A stretch of DNA of 40,727 nucleotides from Desulforhopalus vacuolatus (GCF_016918505.1 NZ_JAFFPZ010000024.1:1-40727), one strand, 5' to 3'. Positions 26,368 through 36,103 are shown, counted from the stretch's first letter. Notes: a model not told the origin generated them from the letters alone. A program made the numbers and translations.

Positions 26368-27489
26368 TCACTCGTTGCGCACTTTTTTGTTGATCACAGC
26401 TGCAAAATTCGTGGCAAACTGAACTTGTGAGACGCCCTGAACGATGCCGATTTTTCTTGTGCCGGCCTCCACAACAGACGTTTTTCCACACTGATTATTC
26501 TTCATCCTATCCATGATATTTACATCAAGATATTCATAATGAATTTGATAGTTTTTCATTCCATCAGCCATAATTACGGCGGCTAACGGGTCAAAAATGG
26601 GGACAGGAATCCCTTCGTTGCTACTCCCTGTTTTTTTCTCAAAAATGTGTCTGGCCAGGATCGCAAGGTTATCAGTGGCTGTGATTTTTTCGATATAACC
26701 AGGATCTAATATCACGTAATCACAGGCATCAAGCGGTATGAGAGTGATTGGGATCTCAGAGTCGAAGATGTTCTTTGCCGCCACAGGATCAGCAAAGACA
26801 TTCCACTCAGCAGTGTAGTTTGTACTGTAAAGAGGTCCCTGGTCCCATTCAGACCGTGCATTGTTGAACATCGCAACATTCCCGTCAACATATACTGCGC
26901 CTGCCATGGCATATACATTCTCGATGTTGTCTATATGAGTTGCGGGATAGAGTTCCAACATTCTGGCAAGATTCGTGAAACCGCCAAGAGACAGAATGGT
27001 AATTTTATCTTCACTCTGATCAATACTATCGGCAAGAAATTTCCATGCGGGCCGAGTATCGATATTCATCGTTTTATCAGGATTTAACGATCCGAGTAAC
27101 CCCATGATATCATTCATATCACTTTTGAATGCCTGTGGAAAAACATGGTCAAACTTTAGCGGAGTACTCGTCCCGACAGCGACCGGCACCTGGGTTTTTC
27201 CACCAAGTTCCATGAGGGTTTTCGCGATAATTGTTCCCCACCGAAGATTGGTTTCTCCACACCCCGTTACCGTAATTCCGATAATGTTAATGTTCGGATT
27301 CTTCATTAAATACAGAATGGAAAGGATGTCATCCCATCCCATATCCGTATCGATAACAACCTGTTTTATGGCCCCTTTCTCCGCAGCCGCAGCAATGTGG
27401 CCTGACATAAAAAGAGAGGAGCAGATGATGCATATCACTGCAAGTGTTTTCGTTAATAGATGCCGCTTGCAGGACCCAATGTCCTTCAT
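26368..27489 (-). CDS. Exported inosine-uridine preferring nucleoside hydrolase family protein
   Basis: A nucleoside hydrolase (cleaves ribonucleosides to base and ribose). The metal site DTDMGWDD appears right after the exported N-terminus; NVYAMAGAV, AEWNVFADP and FDPLAAVIMAD are further family blocks. The start ATG 27489 has a GGAG box eight bases ahead, and the first 35 residues form a signal peptide ending in HIAAAAEKG, so the enzyme should act in the periplasm or outside. Length is 373 aa, longer than the cytosolic enzymes at about 310. It may scavenge nucleosides; the exact substrate is unknown. Confidence 0.85.
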   Translation of the reverse strand: MKDIGSCKRHLLTKTLAVICIICSSLFMSGHIAAAAEKGAIKQVVIDTDMGWDDILSILYLMKNPNINIIGITVTGCGETNLRWGTIIAKTLMELGGKTQVPVAVGTSTPLKFDHVFPQAFKSDMNDIMGLLGSLNPDKTMNIDTRPAWKFLADSIDQSEDKITILSLGGFTNLARMLELYPATHIDNIENVYAMAGAVYVDGNVAMFNNARSEWDQGPLYSTNYTAEWNVFADPVAAKNIFDSEIPITLIPLDACDYVILDPGYIEKITATDNLAILARHIFEKKTGSSNEGIPVPIFDPLAAVIMADGMKNYQIHYEYLDVNIMDRMKNNQCGKTSVVEAGTRKIGIVQGVSQVQFATNFAAVINKKVRNE

Positions 27490-27576
27490 GTCGTGATCTC
27501 CTTTTTTTAATTGTGCCTCAAAATTCCCCTCAAAAACAATTTCACGGGGGAACCGTCCGTGATTTAAGAAAAACAA

Positions 27577-27662
27577 CAGGGTCAGGTCTTGAAAAATCAG
27601 ATGTGTAAAATCGAGGACCAGAATTCCTTCCAGTGCTTTTTTACGACTCTCTTTTTTTATAT
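27577..27662. other. Short gap with a GGGTCAGGTCTTGA motif
   Basis: GGGTCAGGTCTTGAAAAATC lies upstream of the nucleoside hydrolase gene. Such motifs are, from general experience, found at REP or tyrosine-transposase-linked repeats; only one copy is present in the window. Confidence 0.25.
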
Positions 27663-28469
27663 TTACTTTCCTTTGAATTCCGGTTTGCGTTTTTCAAAAA
27701 ATGCTTGAATCCCTTCCTTGAAATCCTCGCTCCTGTAGGCTTCCCGACGCATTCCCTGAATCTTTTCAAAATCATCGGGAAGAATACCCGGACCGGCCGT
27801 CAGGCGCTGAATCTCCGCCTTGAGTACCTGCACCGCAAGGGGTGCGCGGCTGGCAATATCACCGGCAAGCTTCAGGGTGGCTGATTCCAGTTCCCCGGGT
27901 TCCACGAGACGGTTCAGAAGCCCCAGTCGATACGCGACGTCTGCGGAGAGAGGTTGGGCCGTGAAAAACATTTCCTTAATGATGTGAATCGGAAGCACAC
28001 CGAGAAAATGGTTCACCCCGGTCGTGTTGTAAGACAAGCCAAGTTTTGCCGGGGTGATGGCAAAGGTCGTGGTCGTCGTCCCCACGAGGATGTCGCACGT
28101 CATGGCAAGGTCACACGCGCCTCCCCACACACTCCCCTCGATCATTCCGACCACTGGAATGGGGCAGGTTCGTACGCGATGGAGAAGACGCTCAAAGGGG
28201 ACGTTCCAGTTGAGGGGATCCTGGCCGTCAACCGGGATTTCCTTAATATTGTGTCCTGCGGACCACACTTTGCATCCTGAATAAGACCGCAGAATAACGA
28301 CATGAGCCCGTGATTCCTCAAGATGATCAAATGCTTTCAGTATCCCCGTCACCAGTTCGGTGCTCAGGCAATTGAGTTTCTTCGGATTGTTCATGGTAAT
28401 GATGCCTATGAAGCTGTTTTGCTCTTCATAAGTAACAATCTCTTGTTTTTCGGATGTGTCATGTTCCAT
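27663..28469 (-). CDS. scpB: Methylmalonyl-CoA decarboxylase, ScpB-like (crotonase family)
   Basis: Crotonase-fold enzyme, 268 aa, predicted to decarboxylate methylmalonyl-CoA to propionyl-CoA. Matches to E. coli ScpB recalled by eye are YSGCKVWSAGHNIKEIP, EGSVWGGACDLAMTCDILV, TFAITPAKLGLSYN, EMFFTAQPLSA, and the long C-terminal match DFEKIQGMRREAYRSEDFKEG with EKRKPEF. GGAGG lies just before the ATG, and the start overlaps the stop of a truncated upstream frame (TAATG). Partner genes (mutase, CoA transferase) are missing from the window. Confidence 0.85.
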   Translation of the reverse strand: MEHDTSEKQEIVTYEEQNSFIGIITMNNPKKLNCLSTELVTGILKAFDHLEESRAHVVILRSYSGCKVWSAGHNIKEIPVDGQDPLNWNVPFERLLHRVRTCPIPVVGMIEGSVWGGACDLAMTCDILVGTTTTTFAITPAKLGLSYNTTGVNHFLGVLPIHIIKEMFFTAQPLSADVAYRLGLLNRLVEPGELESATLKLAGDIASRAPLAVQVLKAEIQRLTAGPGILPDDFEKIQGMRREAYRSEDFKEGIQAFFEKRKPEFKGK

Positions 28470-28612
28470 TATTCTTCCTCCAATTCTCGATCAATTTCAT
28501 TGTTCCGGTCCATTGCGGGAAAAACGGCGTAGTCCGATATTTTCTTCAGAAGGCCCGCCTTCTTCAACAGCCTGGCAGGTGAGGTCGTAACTGGTGATTG
28601 GCCAAACTTACT
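28469..28612 (-). pseudogene. 3' remnant of an unknown gene upstream of scpB
   Basis: An open frame without a start codon ends in the TAATG junction with scpB; it reads GQSPVTTSPARLLKKAGLL then KKISDYAVFPAMDRNNEIDR. Translational coupling and protein-like composition suggest the last part of a gene that once led the scpB operon. It is cut off where a group II intron scar begins. The gene cannot be named. Confidence 0.45.
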
Positions 28613-28700
28613 ACATATATGGGCCGTCCTCCCTCAGAACCGTGGATGAGATTTTCACCTCACACGGCTCAAGCATCTCTGAAGGCAGCCCTGGTGGAGC
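28613..28700 (-). mobile_element. Group II intron fragment
   Basis: On the minus strand the sequence AGCCGTGTGAGGTGAAAATC then TCATCCACGGTTCTGAGGGA closely follows the conserved hairpin that lies just before the maturase gene in bacterial group II introns (AGCCGTRTG...YACGGTTCTGAGG). No reverse transcriptase frame is present, so only a scar remains. Confidence 0.55.
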
Positions 28701-28837
28701 GGCCCGGTTTTGCCCGGAATTCCCGGATAGACAAAGCCGGTAAAAGCTTGTTTTGCCAGCTTTTCCCGGCGCTCTCAATCTGTCCCCTTTTTGTTGTGTT
28801 GCAAAAAACCTGGAACTCACAAAGTTTTTAGCTCAAT

Positions 28838-29739
28838 TTAACCGGAAACAACGCGGTTCCGACCGTTTTCTTTGGCTTTATAGAGAAAAATATCTACTGC
28901 CTTGATAAGATCAACAGGTGAACTCTCCAGGTCAGCAGCAACAGTGGCCACACCCAGGCTGAGGCTGACATGGTCTGCCACATCCGATGCAGTGTGCCTG
29001 ATATTCAATCTGGCCACGGCAAGTCGTATCTTCTCAGCCATCTGTATCGCGCCATCCCTGTCGGTGTCCGGAAGAATTACAGCAAACTCTTCCCCCCATA
29101 ACGGGCAGCAAAATCAGTAGCCCTTTGCATACATCCGTCTATAGCCTTTGCCACTCGCCGCAGACAGTCATCACCCTCTGCATGTCCGTATTGGTCATTA
29201 TATTTTTTAAAAAAATCAATATCCATCAATATCAATGATAATATCATTTTGTTTCTTGCGGACCTGCGAATTTCTTTTTCAAGTGTCTCATCAAAACTTC
29301 GACGGTTTGGAATTTCTGTGAGACCATCAATTGAAGCCATGCGTTCAAGAAGGTCTGATTTTTGTTTCAACTGGATATGGGTTCTGACCCTGGCCTTGAC
29401 AATAACCGGCTTAAACGGCTTGGTGATATAGTCAACCGCACCCAACTCAAAGCCAAGGGACTCATCATCGGAAGAACCAAGGGCTGATACAAATATAATA
29501 GGAATGTGCATGCTATGGTCATTTTCTTTGAGTTTTCTGCACACCTCATACCCATTGATTCCCGGCATCATGATGTCCAGCAAAATCAGGTCCGGCGGAT
29601 TGTCTCCCAGCACAGCTTTCAGAGCCTGTTCCCCGTTTTTAGCTGCCATGATCTTATAGTCTTTGCGCAAAAGTTCAGACAGCACTTTAATATTGTGCCG
29701 CTCATCGTCCACGATGAGAATGCTGCTGGATTTATCCAT
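28838..29739 (-). pseudogene. Response regulator with GGDEF domain (diguanylate cyclase), frameshifted
   Basis: A REC domain (ILIVDDERHN, phosphoacceptor Asp55 in LILLDIMMPG, KPFKP) is joined to a GGDEF domain (SIDGLTEIPNRRSFDE, LMDIDFFKKYNDQYGHAEGDD). At the catalytic motif the frame breaks: ARYGG is followed by KSLL and a stop, because the codons run through a six-G tract (plus-strand C6 at 29092-29097). One added G restores ARYGGEEFAVILP and joins the frame that ends at 28838 (SLGVATVAAD, AKENGRNRV). So it is a recent pseudogene, a phase-variable gene or a sequencing error. The start at 29739 has GGAGAGG before it and overlaps the kinase stop by eight bases. Confidence 0.85.
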
Positions 29740-32700
29740 TTTTTTCCTCTCCATTTTTCTCCCAAAAAGCCTGGGGCCTGTCAACGGTTAGAGATGAACA
29801 GTCCGTATTCAAGCTCTTTCTGAGTTCCGCCAGCGTCTCAAGTGCCTCGTCAAAATCCAGGTTTTCCGCTTGATCCAAAAGCCTTGCACCCAGCTCTTTA
29901 TGGATACTGTCATGACGGTGAAGCAGCTGGTTGATCTCCTCGGCTTTACTGTCCATATCAGGATCCATCTCCCTGGCCAATCCCTCAAACAGGTCCAGCA
30001 GCAAGGTTAATTCTTCCATATCAATGGGCTGTGCATAGATGGTTTCAGTCCCAGGCAGTGGGGGTAAGATCTTTTTTTTCAAATCTGCTGCAACTTCCGT
30101 CAAATCACCGGCCAGCCTTTCCATCAGGGGGGCGAGGCAGGTGATCTGGTTTTCCTTTAACGCACTTTCAACCTGCTGCGAACTGTCATACAATCCCTGT
30201 GCCCCAATCCCCCCTGCAACGCCCTTAAGGGTATGGGCTGTCCTCAGGGCCAGGGTAATGTCATTTCTTGCGACAGCTTCCATTATGGTCTGGTTGTCAT
30301 TACCGTGATCTTTAACAAAAATTTTCAAAAGGGTGATGTAAAGGTCTTTATTACCGCTGGTTCTCTCTAATCCGGTTTCAATATCAATGCCGGCCAGATC
30401 AGTGGGCAGGGATGATTTTTTCTCCATAGCCTCTTCCTGTTCCACCAGGGGCGGCTGTTTTTCAAATGCCGGTATCCATTTAACCAGGGCCTCAAACAAA
30501 ACCTTGGGTTCAATAGGTTTGGGCACATGATCAACCATTCCGGCGGCAAGGCAGCGGTCACGGTCCCCGGCCATAGCATTGGCAGTCATGGCAATTATGG
30601 GTGGCTGTTTGTCAAAGCTTTTTCCCCGGATGATTTGAGTGGCTTCAAAGCCATCCATTTCAGGCATCTGAAGATCCATCAATATGACGTCAAACTTTGT
30701 TTTTCCGGCCAGTTCAACCCCCTGTCTTCCGTTATTGGCGATGGTCACCCCAAGCCCTGCCCGGGTAAGGAGTTCCTTTGCAAGGAGTTGATTGATAATG
30801 TTATCCTCAACAAGAAGTACCTGGGCACCCCTGATGGTTTCCAGGGTCTTGATTTCCCAGCGATCAGAAGAGTGATCGCCCCTTCTGGGTATTCCTTTGC
30901 CGCTGAGCGTATTCATAATGACGTCCAGCAGACCAGAAGGGGTGACCGGCTTTGTGAGAAAACCATCCAGATCACCTTCCTGGACCTCTGCCATCACTTC
31001 ATCCCTGCCAAGGGCGGTTACCATGATGATGGTGGGAATATGGACATTTTTGTCGGATTCTTTTATCCGCCGGGAGGCCTGGATACCATTCATTTCAGGC
31101 ATCATATAGTCCATGAGAACCAGACTGAAGGGATCTTCTTTCGGGGCCTTTTCAAATTCTTCCAGGGCTGCTTTTCCAGAATTCACACAGGTTACCCTGA
31201 AGGAAAAAGAGCCAAGGGTTGCCTCAAACATTTGGCGTGCACTGGCCACATCGTCCACCACCAAAACTTTGAGCTGGTCCAGATTCACAGGAATACGCGA
31301 TTCGGCTTTTGTCTCATCCCTGCCCAAAACTGTGTTAAAGTAAAAACAGCTTCCCCTGCCAGGCTCGCTTTCAACCCAGATATCGCCTTTCATTAACTGA
31401 ACCAGATGTTTGGAAATGGCAAGCCCCAGACCGGTTCCCCCAAATTTTCGTGTTGTGGTACTATCTGCCTGACTGAAAGATTGAAAGAGTTTTGACTGCT
31501 GGACAGGGGTCATACCCATCCCTGTATCTCTTACCATTACCTCCAGTTCCGCCGTATCCTCGTCTGTTTTAACCGCTCGAATTCTGACCACAATCTCACC
31601 GGATTCGGTGAATTTCAAAGCGTTTCCCGCAAGGTTGAGCAGTATCTGACCAAACCGCAAAGGATCACCGATCAGCTGAACCGGTGTCCCAGGAGCGATA
31701 TCAAACAGAATCTCAAGCCCTTTTTCCTGGGCCTTGATGGAAACCATGTTACTTAAGTTATTTAATACCTCTTCCAGACTGAAGGGTATAAATTCCAGTT
31801 CCAGCTTACCTGCCTCAATTTTTGAAAAATCAAGAATGTCGTTAATGATCTGCAACAACAACTGGGCAGACTGGTGAATCATCTGGATGTAGTTGTGCTG
31901 CTGGGAATTCAACCGGGTTCCCAGACATAGGTGGGACATTCCGATGATGGCGTTCATGGGGGTTCGGATCTCATGGCTCATATTGGCCAGAAAATCGCTC
32001 TTAGCAAGGTTGGCAGCCTCGGCCTGTGCCTTGGCCTGGTGCAGTTCCTCCTGGATACGCTTCCTTTCGGTGATATCTTCAATAACCCAGACGGCCCCTT
32101 TTGCCAGATCAGGGGGGGCCATGGCTTTGCCGTTGAACAGGCACCAGACGGTATGGCCATCCTTATGGAGAAGGGGGTATTCAATGTTCACCATTTCTTT
32201 TTGGGATAAACGCCAGTAATGTTTTTCCCCAAACGCATGAAATTTTTCCATGGATAAATGAAGTTGTTCAGGGCCCTTCCCCACAATTTCCTCAGTTTTG
32301 TATCCGAGCATCTCTGCCATGCGCCGGTTAGCTTTGGTTAAAATGCGGTTCTGAAGCACCATAATTCCCACAAGGCTGCTTTCAAATATGGCTGTCTGTT
32401 CGGTCAGGGCATTCTGTAGATCTGATTGGATCTTTTGCTTTTCAGTTATATCAATGAATGTTTCCAACAGAATATCTTCACCGTTATGGTGCGCTTCAAT
32501 AACTGTCTTCATGATGGAAATCTCTGTGCCATCTTTGCGACGCAGAATGCGGTCGGATTTATCCAAATGCTGACCAAGATCCAGAATTGGACACTTGTCC
32601 TTTCCGGTACCACATATACTGTCGTAGCAGGCCTTCCCTATGAGTTCATTGGCATTTTCATAACCCATGATATCCAATGCTGCCTTGTTCACCAATTTAA

Positions 32701-32980
32701 TCCGTTTCTGTTTGTTGATAATAACCATCCCAAAGGGAAGTTTATCAACAATCATTCTGGTGGTCTCCAATATATTTTTAATTTTTTTAATCAATTTACC
32801 TGTTAAAAAAAGGGTGGGTAGTGAAAGAATAATAACCCCCAAAAGGCTATACCAAAGCATCTTATAAACGTCATGGTCCCGTGATATGATTAACATCATG
32901 GAGCCAAAAACAAGCACTATGGGCATGATGATCGCAGCAATCAGTTTAATACAAATGCCTTTAATTTCATTATTTTTCAT
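29732..32980 (-). CDS. Hybrid sensor histidine kinase with PAS, two REC and an Hpt domain
   Basis: A 1082-aa membrane phosphorelay protein. Two membrane helices (about residues 9-32 and 42-61) are followed by a PAS domain with a Cys-rich insert ([16 protein letters not shown], 117-132), a second PAS (about 190-310), HisKA with His336 in [10 protein letters not shown], HATPase with Asn453 in AGNALKF and [11 protein letters not shown]1 (Asp624), REC2 (Asp769 in [11 protein letters not shown]) and an Hpt domain with His916 in [10 protein letters not shown]. The extra cysteines could sense redox state or bind a cofactor, which is inference. It overlaps the diguanylate cyclase gene, the likely output of the relay. 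Confidence 0.92.
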   Translation of the reverse strand: MKNNEIKGICIKLIAAIIMPIVLVFGSMMLIISRDHDVYKMLWYSLLGVIILSLPTLFLTGKLIKKIKNILETTRMIVDKLPFGMVIINKQKRIKLVNKAALDIMGYENANELIGKACYDSICGTGKDKCPILDLGQHLDKSDRILRRKDGTEISIMKTVIEAHHNGEDILLETFIDITEKQKIQSDLQNALTEQTAIFESSLVGIMVLQNRILTKANRRMAEMLGYKTEEIVGKGPEQLHLSMEKFHAFGEKHYWRLSQKEMVNIEYPLLHKDGHTVWCLFNGKAMAPPDLAKGAVWVIEDITERKRIQEELHQAKAQAEAANLAKSDFLANMSHEIRTPMNAIIGMSHLCLGTRLNSQQHNYIQMIHQSAQLLLQIINDILDFSKIEAGKLELEFIPFSLEEVLNNLSNMVSIKAQEKGLEILFDIAPGTPVQLIGDPLRFGQILLNLAGNALKFTESGEIVVRIRAVKTDEDTAELEVMVRDTGMGMTPVQQSKLFQSFSQADSTTTRKFGGTGLGLAISKHLVQLMKGDIWVESEPGRGSCFYFNTVLGRDETKAESRIPVNLDQLKVLVVDDVASARQMFEATLGSFSFRVTCVNSGKAALEEFEKAPKEDPFSLVLMDYMMPEMNGIQASRRIKESDKNVHIPTIIMVTALGRDEVMAEVQEGDLDGFLTKPVTPSGLLDVIMNTLSGKGIPRRGDHSSDRWEIKTLETIRGAQVLLVEDNIINQLLAKELLTRAGLGVTIANNGRQGVELAGKTKFDVILMDLQMPEMDGFEATQIIRGKSFDKQPPIIAMTANAMAGDRDRCLAAGMVDHVPKPIEPKVLFEALVKWIPAFEKQPPLVEQEEAMEKKSSLPTDLAGIDIETGLERTSGNKDLYITLLKIFVKDHGNDNQTIMEAVARNDITLALRTAHTLKGVAGGIGAQGLYDSSQQVESALKENQITCLAPLMERLAGDLTEVAADLKKKILPPLPGTETIYAQPIDMEELTLLLDLFEGLAREMDPDMDSKAEEINQLLHRHDSIHKELGARLLDQAENLDFDEALETLAELRKSLNTDCSSLTVDRPQAFWEKNGEEKNG

Positions 32981-33006
32981 GAAGATCCCTTTTCCTTAAC
33001 GTTCGA

Positions 33007-33186
33007 TCATTCAAATGTAAAATCAAAAGTTTGATCCACTTCTGCTTTTTTGAGCAGTTGAATTGTGTACTTGAAATCCGTAATTGAGGTTTGGATAAAT
33101 GCTTTGAGTCTCAAATTAACCACTCTGCGAATCGAACTTTCAATAGCAGTACTATCGTTCTTCTCAATTGCCTTGTTCGATGCTTT
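33007..33186 (-). pseudogene. Coding remnant upstream of the kinase
   Basis: An open frame of about 60 codons without start reads SNKAIEKNDSTAIESSIRRV then VNLRLKAFIQTSITDFKY and ends at 33007. A stop lies directly upstream. The composition is protein-like and the first part recalls the C-terminal region of some transposases, but no family can be assigned. Confidence 0.35.
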
Positions 33187-33259
33187 TTATTTCCCCCTTC
33201 TTTTACGGAAATAATTTAAATTTCATCATTTATATGCCATATAAACATACCGCTATTGA

Positions 33260-33922
33260 TTATTTTTTATTACATTTTTTGAAGAGAGATTCGATATTTT
33301 CTGCCATGTATTTCTCCATATTATTATATGGATGGTTGAATTTTTTGGCCATATCGATGGATGCAGTCTTGATTATGCAATTATAGTAATAGTTGTAATT
33401 AGATTCTATTCTAATGATTGTCTGATATAATCTCGGGTCGCCTTGTTCATTATTTTCTCTTATACCTATCTGTCTCATATTTTGTAACATATTATTATAA
33501 GATCGACTTGCAATAACGCCATTCTGGTATACTCTATCATCAAATCTTTTCTGCTCCCTCTGTTTATCGGTCAGATGTTTCTTTTTAGCAGGTGAGGGTG
33601 AATTATAAGTATTTGATTGAAAGTCCCCAGACATCTTAAGATTATATTTAGCCCACGATTTTTCTAAATTTTGATGCTCTATTTTCATATACGCGATATT
33701 ACCTTTAGACTTTTTATACGCTTTAGACTCTTCTTTTAAGCAACTCTGAATCACGGAATCCCTAAAATACTTTTCGCAGTGAAATGAATATCCAGAAGGA
33801 TTATACCATCCTACTCCTTTTTTTAATTCATCCATTGTCCATTTTTTGGTATATGTATATGCAGAGGTATAACCAATCATTACAATCATTGATAAACAAA
33901 TTGTCAATGCTATCTTTTTCAT
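33260..33922 (-). CDS. Secreted protein of unknown function
   Basis: A 220-aa protein with a signal peptide (KKIALTICLSMIVMIGYTSA) and a mature part rich in Lys, Asn, Tyr and Ser, with four cysteines spread over the chain (HCEKYF, QSCLKEE, YNCIIK, KKCNKK). The middle (PSPAKKKHLTDKQREQKRF) looks like a flexible linker. It is not recognised. An AAGGAG box precedes the start at a long distance. Strongly AT-rich, flanked by repeats and gene remnants, so it may be acquired. Confidence 0.6.
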   Translation of the reverse strand: MKKIALTICLSMIVMIGYTSAYTYTKKWTMDELKKGVGWYNPSGYSFHCEKYFRDSVIQSCLKEESKAYKKSKGNIAYMKIEHQNLEKSWAKYNLKMSGDFQSNTYNSPSPAKKKHLTDKQREQKRFDDRVYQNGVIASRSYNNMLQNMRQIGIRENNEQGDPRLYQTIIRIESNYNYYYNCIIKTASIDMAKKFNHPYNNMEKYMAENIESLFKKCNKK

Positions 33923-34001
33923 TAAAGGACTCCTCTCTCCTTAAATTAAGTAGCTTCTCGCATGCTGACCGAATATTACCATGCACAGCTACCAGAGAAT
34001 C

Positions 34002-34017
34002 ACTCTTTTAAAAGAGT
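34002..34017. repeat. 16-bp perfect palindrome
   Basis: ACTCTTTTAAAAGAGT, in the gap right of the secreted-protein gene, upstream of its start. Possibly an operator; no second copy was seen. Confidence 0.35.
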
Positions 34018-34078
34018 ACCAGATCATGGTCTTTCTTTAAACCAAAAATACTTAAACGGAGATTAACAGGAGCCTGAA

Positions 34079-34241
34079 TCAGGCTAAGAATAAAATTTCA
34101 TCTAAAATTGGTTGCAACTCTTTTGGAGGGAAGGTGATCGCTGTGTTGTTCAGGTCATAGCGATGATCAGACGGAAATCTGCTGAGAGGGCCACAAAACA
34201 AAACTCTGAAGGTTTCTCTTATACCAGAAGTTTTCTCTGAA
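34079..34241 (-). pseudogene. 3' remnant of an unknown gene, cut by a family B element
   Basis: An open frame with no start reads RETFRVLFCGPLSRFPSDHR then YDLNNTAITFPPKELQPILD and ends ILFLA at 34079. A palindrome (AGCCTGATTCAGGCT on the minus strand) spans the stop codon. Its 5' side stops exactly where a family B repeat begins (34242), as expected if the element inserted in the gene. No family recognised. Confidence 0.35.
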
Positions 34242-34568
34242 ACCATTTACTTTTGTATTGGCGGATTCAAAGGCAGGGGGGACGGGAAAAGGGAGAAAGA
34301 AAAAGGGAGACGGGAGGAAGGAGACAGGAAAAAGACAACGGAGTTCTGTTGTTGAATTTGACACCGAGAAAGGTCTTAAAAGGGCTAACCCCGCTGGAAA
34401 ACTTCACTGGCAAACGTATTGCACTTATTACTTGAATCCAGCTTCTCTTATGGTTTTTTCAGTAATAATTCGTGTTTATTAGTGTCCATTCGTGGTTCCT
34501 TTTGTCGTTTGTAACCATGAATGGATAAACAGGAGACAAAACGGGGTATAACTTAATAGGAATGGTAT
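34242..34568. repeat. Family B element, copy B3
   Basis: Left end ACCATTTACTTTTGTATTGG, right end TAACTTAATAGGAATGGTAT. Inside are a purine tract (GGGAGACGGGAGGAAGGAGA), the block CTTATGGTTTTTTCAGTAAT that recurs at 36112, and TTTGTAACCATGAATGGATA that recurs at 36172. About 327 bp, non-coding. Confidence 0.8.
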
Positions 34569-34601
34569 AATGAACAAGTCCCAGCCTGGTGAAGACAAGC
34601 C

Positions 34602-34784
34602 GTGGCGAAACGGAGACCACGACACGAAGTGGAAAAGGAGAGAAAGGTCTCCATGGAAGAGATCTGGAAGAGGGGCAAAGAAATATCGAAAGACCACGAG
34701 GCAAGCGCCATACAAGATGTTTTTTCACGCAAAAAACGCTTGAATGACGCTGGTAAATTTTGTTCTACCATTTACATTTACTGA
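34602..34784 (+). CDS. Doubtful small frame between two family B elements
   Basis: A GTG-started frame of 60 aa (internal ATG with AGGAG ahead at 34653) containing MEEIWKRGKEISKDHEASAI then QDVFSRKKRLNDAGKFCS. The last residues are read from the end of the next repeat, so if real it is a gene truncated by that element. Two other frames are also open here, so coding is uncertain. Confidence 0.2.
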   Translation: MAKRRPRHEVEKERKVSMEEIWKRGKEISKDHEASAIQDVFSRKKRLNDAGKFCSTIYIY

Positions 34785-35072
34785 CCCAAAAACACGACAG
34801 GACAAACAGGGTAATACATTAATTCATTGTAGAAACGTCTGTTGTGAGATAAGCCACCTGTTGTGCTGAAGACGCCCAAATTGGGCGTCTCTACAAGGAC
34901 ATCCTTCCCACAAAGACAACGCCATATTGCTACCACGTGGTTATTGCGGCAGAATTGTATCCGGATTTGTACAATCAATACCCGTAAGATAAATCGCTGA
35001 CATCGTAGAGACGCCCAAATTGGGCGTCTGTCCCACTGTCTTTGAATCTGCCAATACAAAATGTAAATGGTA
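34766..35072. repeat. Family B element, copy B4, with complete terminal inverted repeats
   Basis: The ends TACCATTTACATTT (34766-34779) and AAATGTAAATGGTA (35059-35072) are perfect 14-bp inverted repeats. The 307-bp interior is non-coding and holds two identical palindromes AGACGCCCAAATTGGGCGTCT at 34870-34890 and 35009-35029. This is the cleanest copy and defines the element. Confidence 0.88.
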
Positions 35073-35095
35073 TTATTGATGAGGATTTTCAGCGC

Positions 35096-35755
35096 TCAAT
35101 TCTTCTTTTTGATCGCCTGTACAACATAAGGATAGATATTTTCCGCTATTATTTGATACCCCTGTGCATTTGGATGGATGCCATCTCCCTGGTTCAAGTT
35201 ACCCCTCGTCGCTACCCCTTCTAAAAAAAATGGCATATACACGACATCAAATTCTTTCGCCAGTTTTGGGTAGATTCTATTGAACTGTGCCACATAAGCC
35301 GGTCCCATATTCCAGACCATTTTCATCCCGGCGAGGACGACGACCACGTCTTTATCTTTAAGGAGCTGGAGGATTTCGCTGATATTTTTTTCAGCCACCT
35401 CAGTGTCAATACCACGAAGACCGTCGTTTGCCCCCGTCTCCAGGACAACGATATCGGGTTCCAGGGTGAGTATCCATTCCATACGACTGAGTGTCCCACT
35501 GCTGGTTTCCCCGCTCACCCCGGCATTCACAACATTATAATTATATTCATCTGTCCGCAGCTTTTCCTCAAGCAGAGCCGGATAGGCGGCACCTTCATCA
35601 ACCCCATAACCTGCGGTAAGACTGTCTCCCACCGCCACAATCGTTTTCATCATTGTTTCTGATTCCTTTGTCTCATGGTTTTTCTCCTGTTCCTGACTGC
35701 AGCCGACAAGAGATAACAATGTTACGAACATAACCATACAGAGTGTCTTTCTCAT
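35096..35755 (-). CDS. tesA: GDSL-type esterase / TesA-like lysophospholipase, lipoprotein
   Basis: An SGNH hydrolase of 219 aa, of the TesA type (acyl-CoA thioesterase I, lysophospholipase L1, arylesterase). The nucleophile block is VAVGDSLTAGYG, followed by VVNAGVSGETSSG, ETGANDGLRG and the Asp/His block DGIHPNAQGY. A lipoprotein signal peptide (lipobox LVGC, lipidated Cys19) replaces the usual soluble periplasmic signal, so it should be membrane-anchored. It lies on the same strand as the YbbA/YbbP-like genes; tesA-ybbA-ybbP clustering is known from E. coli. Confidence 0.88.
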   Translation of the reverse strand: MRKTLCMVMFVTLLSLVGCSQEQEKNHETKESETMMKTIVAVGDSLTAGYGVDEGAAYPALLEEKLRTDEYNYNVVNAGVSGETSSGTLSRMEWILTLEPDIVVLETGANDGLRGIDTEVAEKNISEILQLLKDKDVVVVLAGMKMVWNMGPAYVAQFNRIYPKLAKEFDVVYMPFFLEGVATRGNLNQGDGIHPNAQGYQIIAENIYPYVVQAIKKKN

Positions 35756-35804
35756 ATCTTAATTATCCCTTCAGATGTAATATTTTTATGGGCTCTGCTG
35801 CCAA

Positions 35805-35945
35805 TTCCATTTTTACTGACCAGAGAACGCGACTGCGTGGACATCTTTTTTGGCGATGACGAATGAGTAATAATTCGTGTTTATTCGTGATTCCTTTTGC
35901 AGTTTGTAACCACGAATGGACACGAATTTTCACGAACAGGGACAA
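35805..35945. repeat. Family B element, partial copy B5
   Basis: Begins TTCCATTTTTACTGACCAGA, then AACGCGACTGCGTGGACATC as in the copy at 25301, then AATTCGTGTTTATTCGTG and TTTGTAACCACGAATGG as in copies B3 and B6. No right-hand terminal repeat was found. Confidence 0.7.
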
Positions 35946-36103
35946 CGCATTAAACGAAAACGTTTGTATTCGAAGTTAAGCCGTACAGTGCACCAGAATT
36001 ATTAATCAACTTTGGGAGTCATCCGAAAGTCGGGGTTGAGCGTTTTACGCTCTCATATATCAATTACCTCAAAGCAAATAACAGACCGAATTCAACCACA
36101 AGG

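Noticed and set aside
30527-31396. 289-codon open frame antisense to the hybrid kinase
   Set aside because: Lies wholly within the REC and ATPase coding region of the kinase and shows no start signal or domain.
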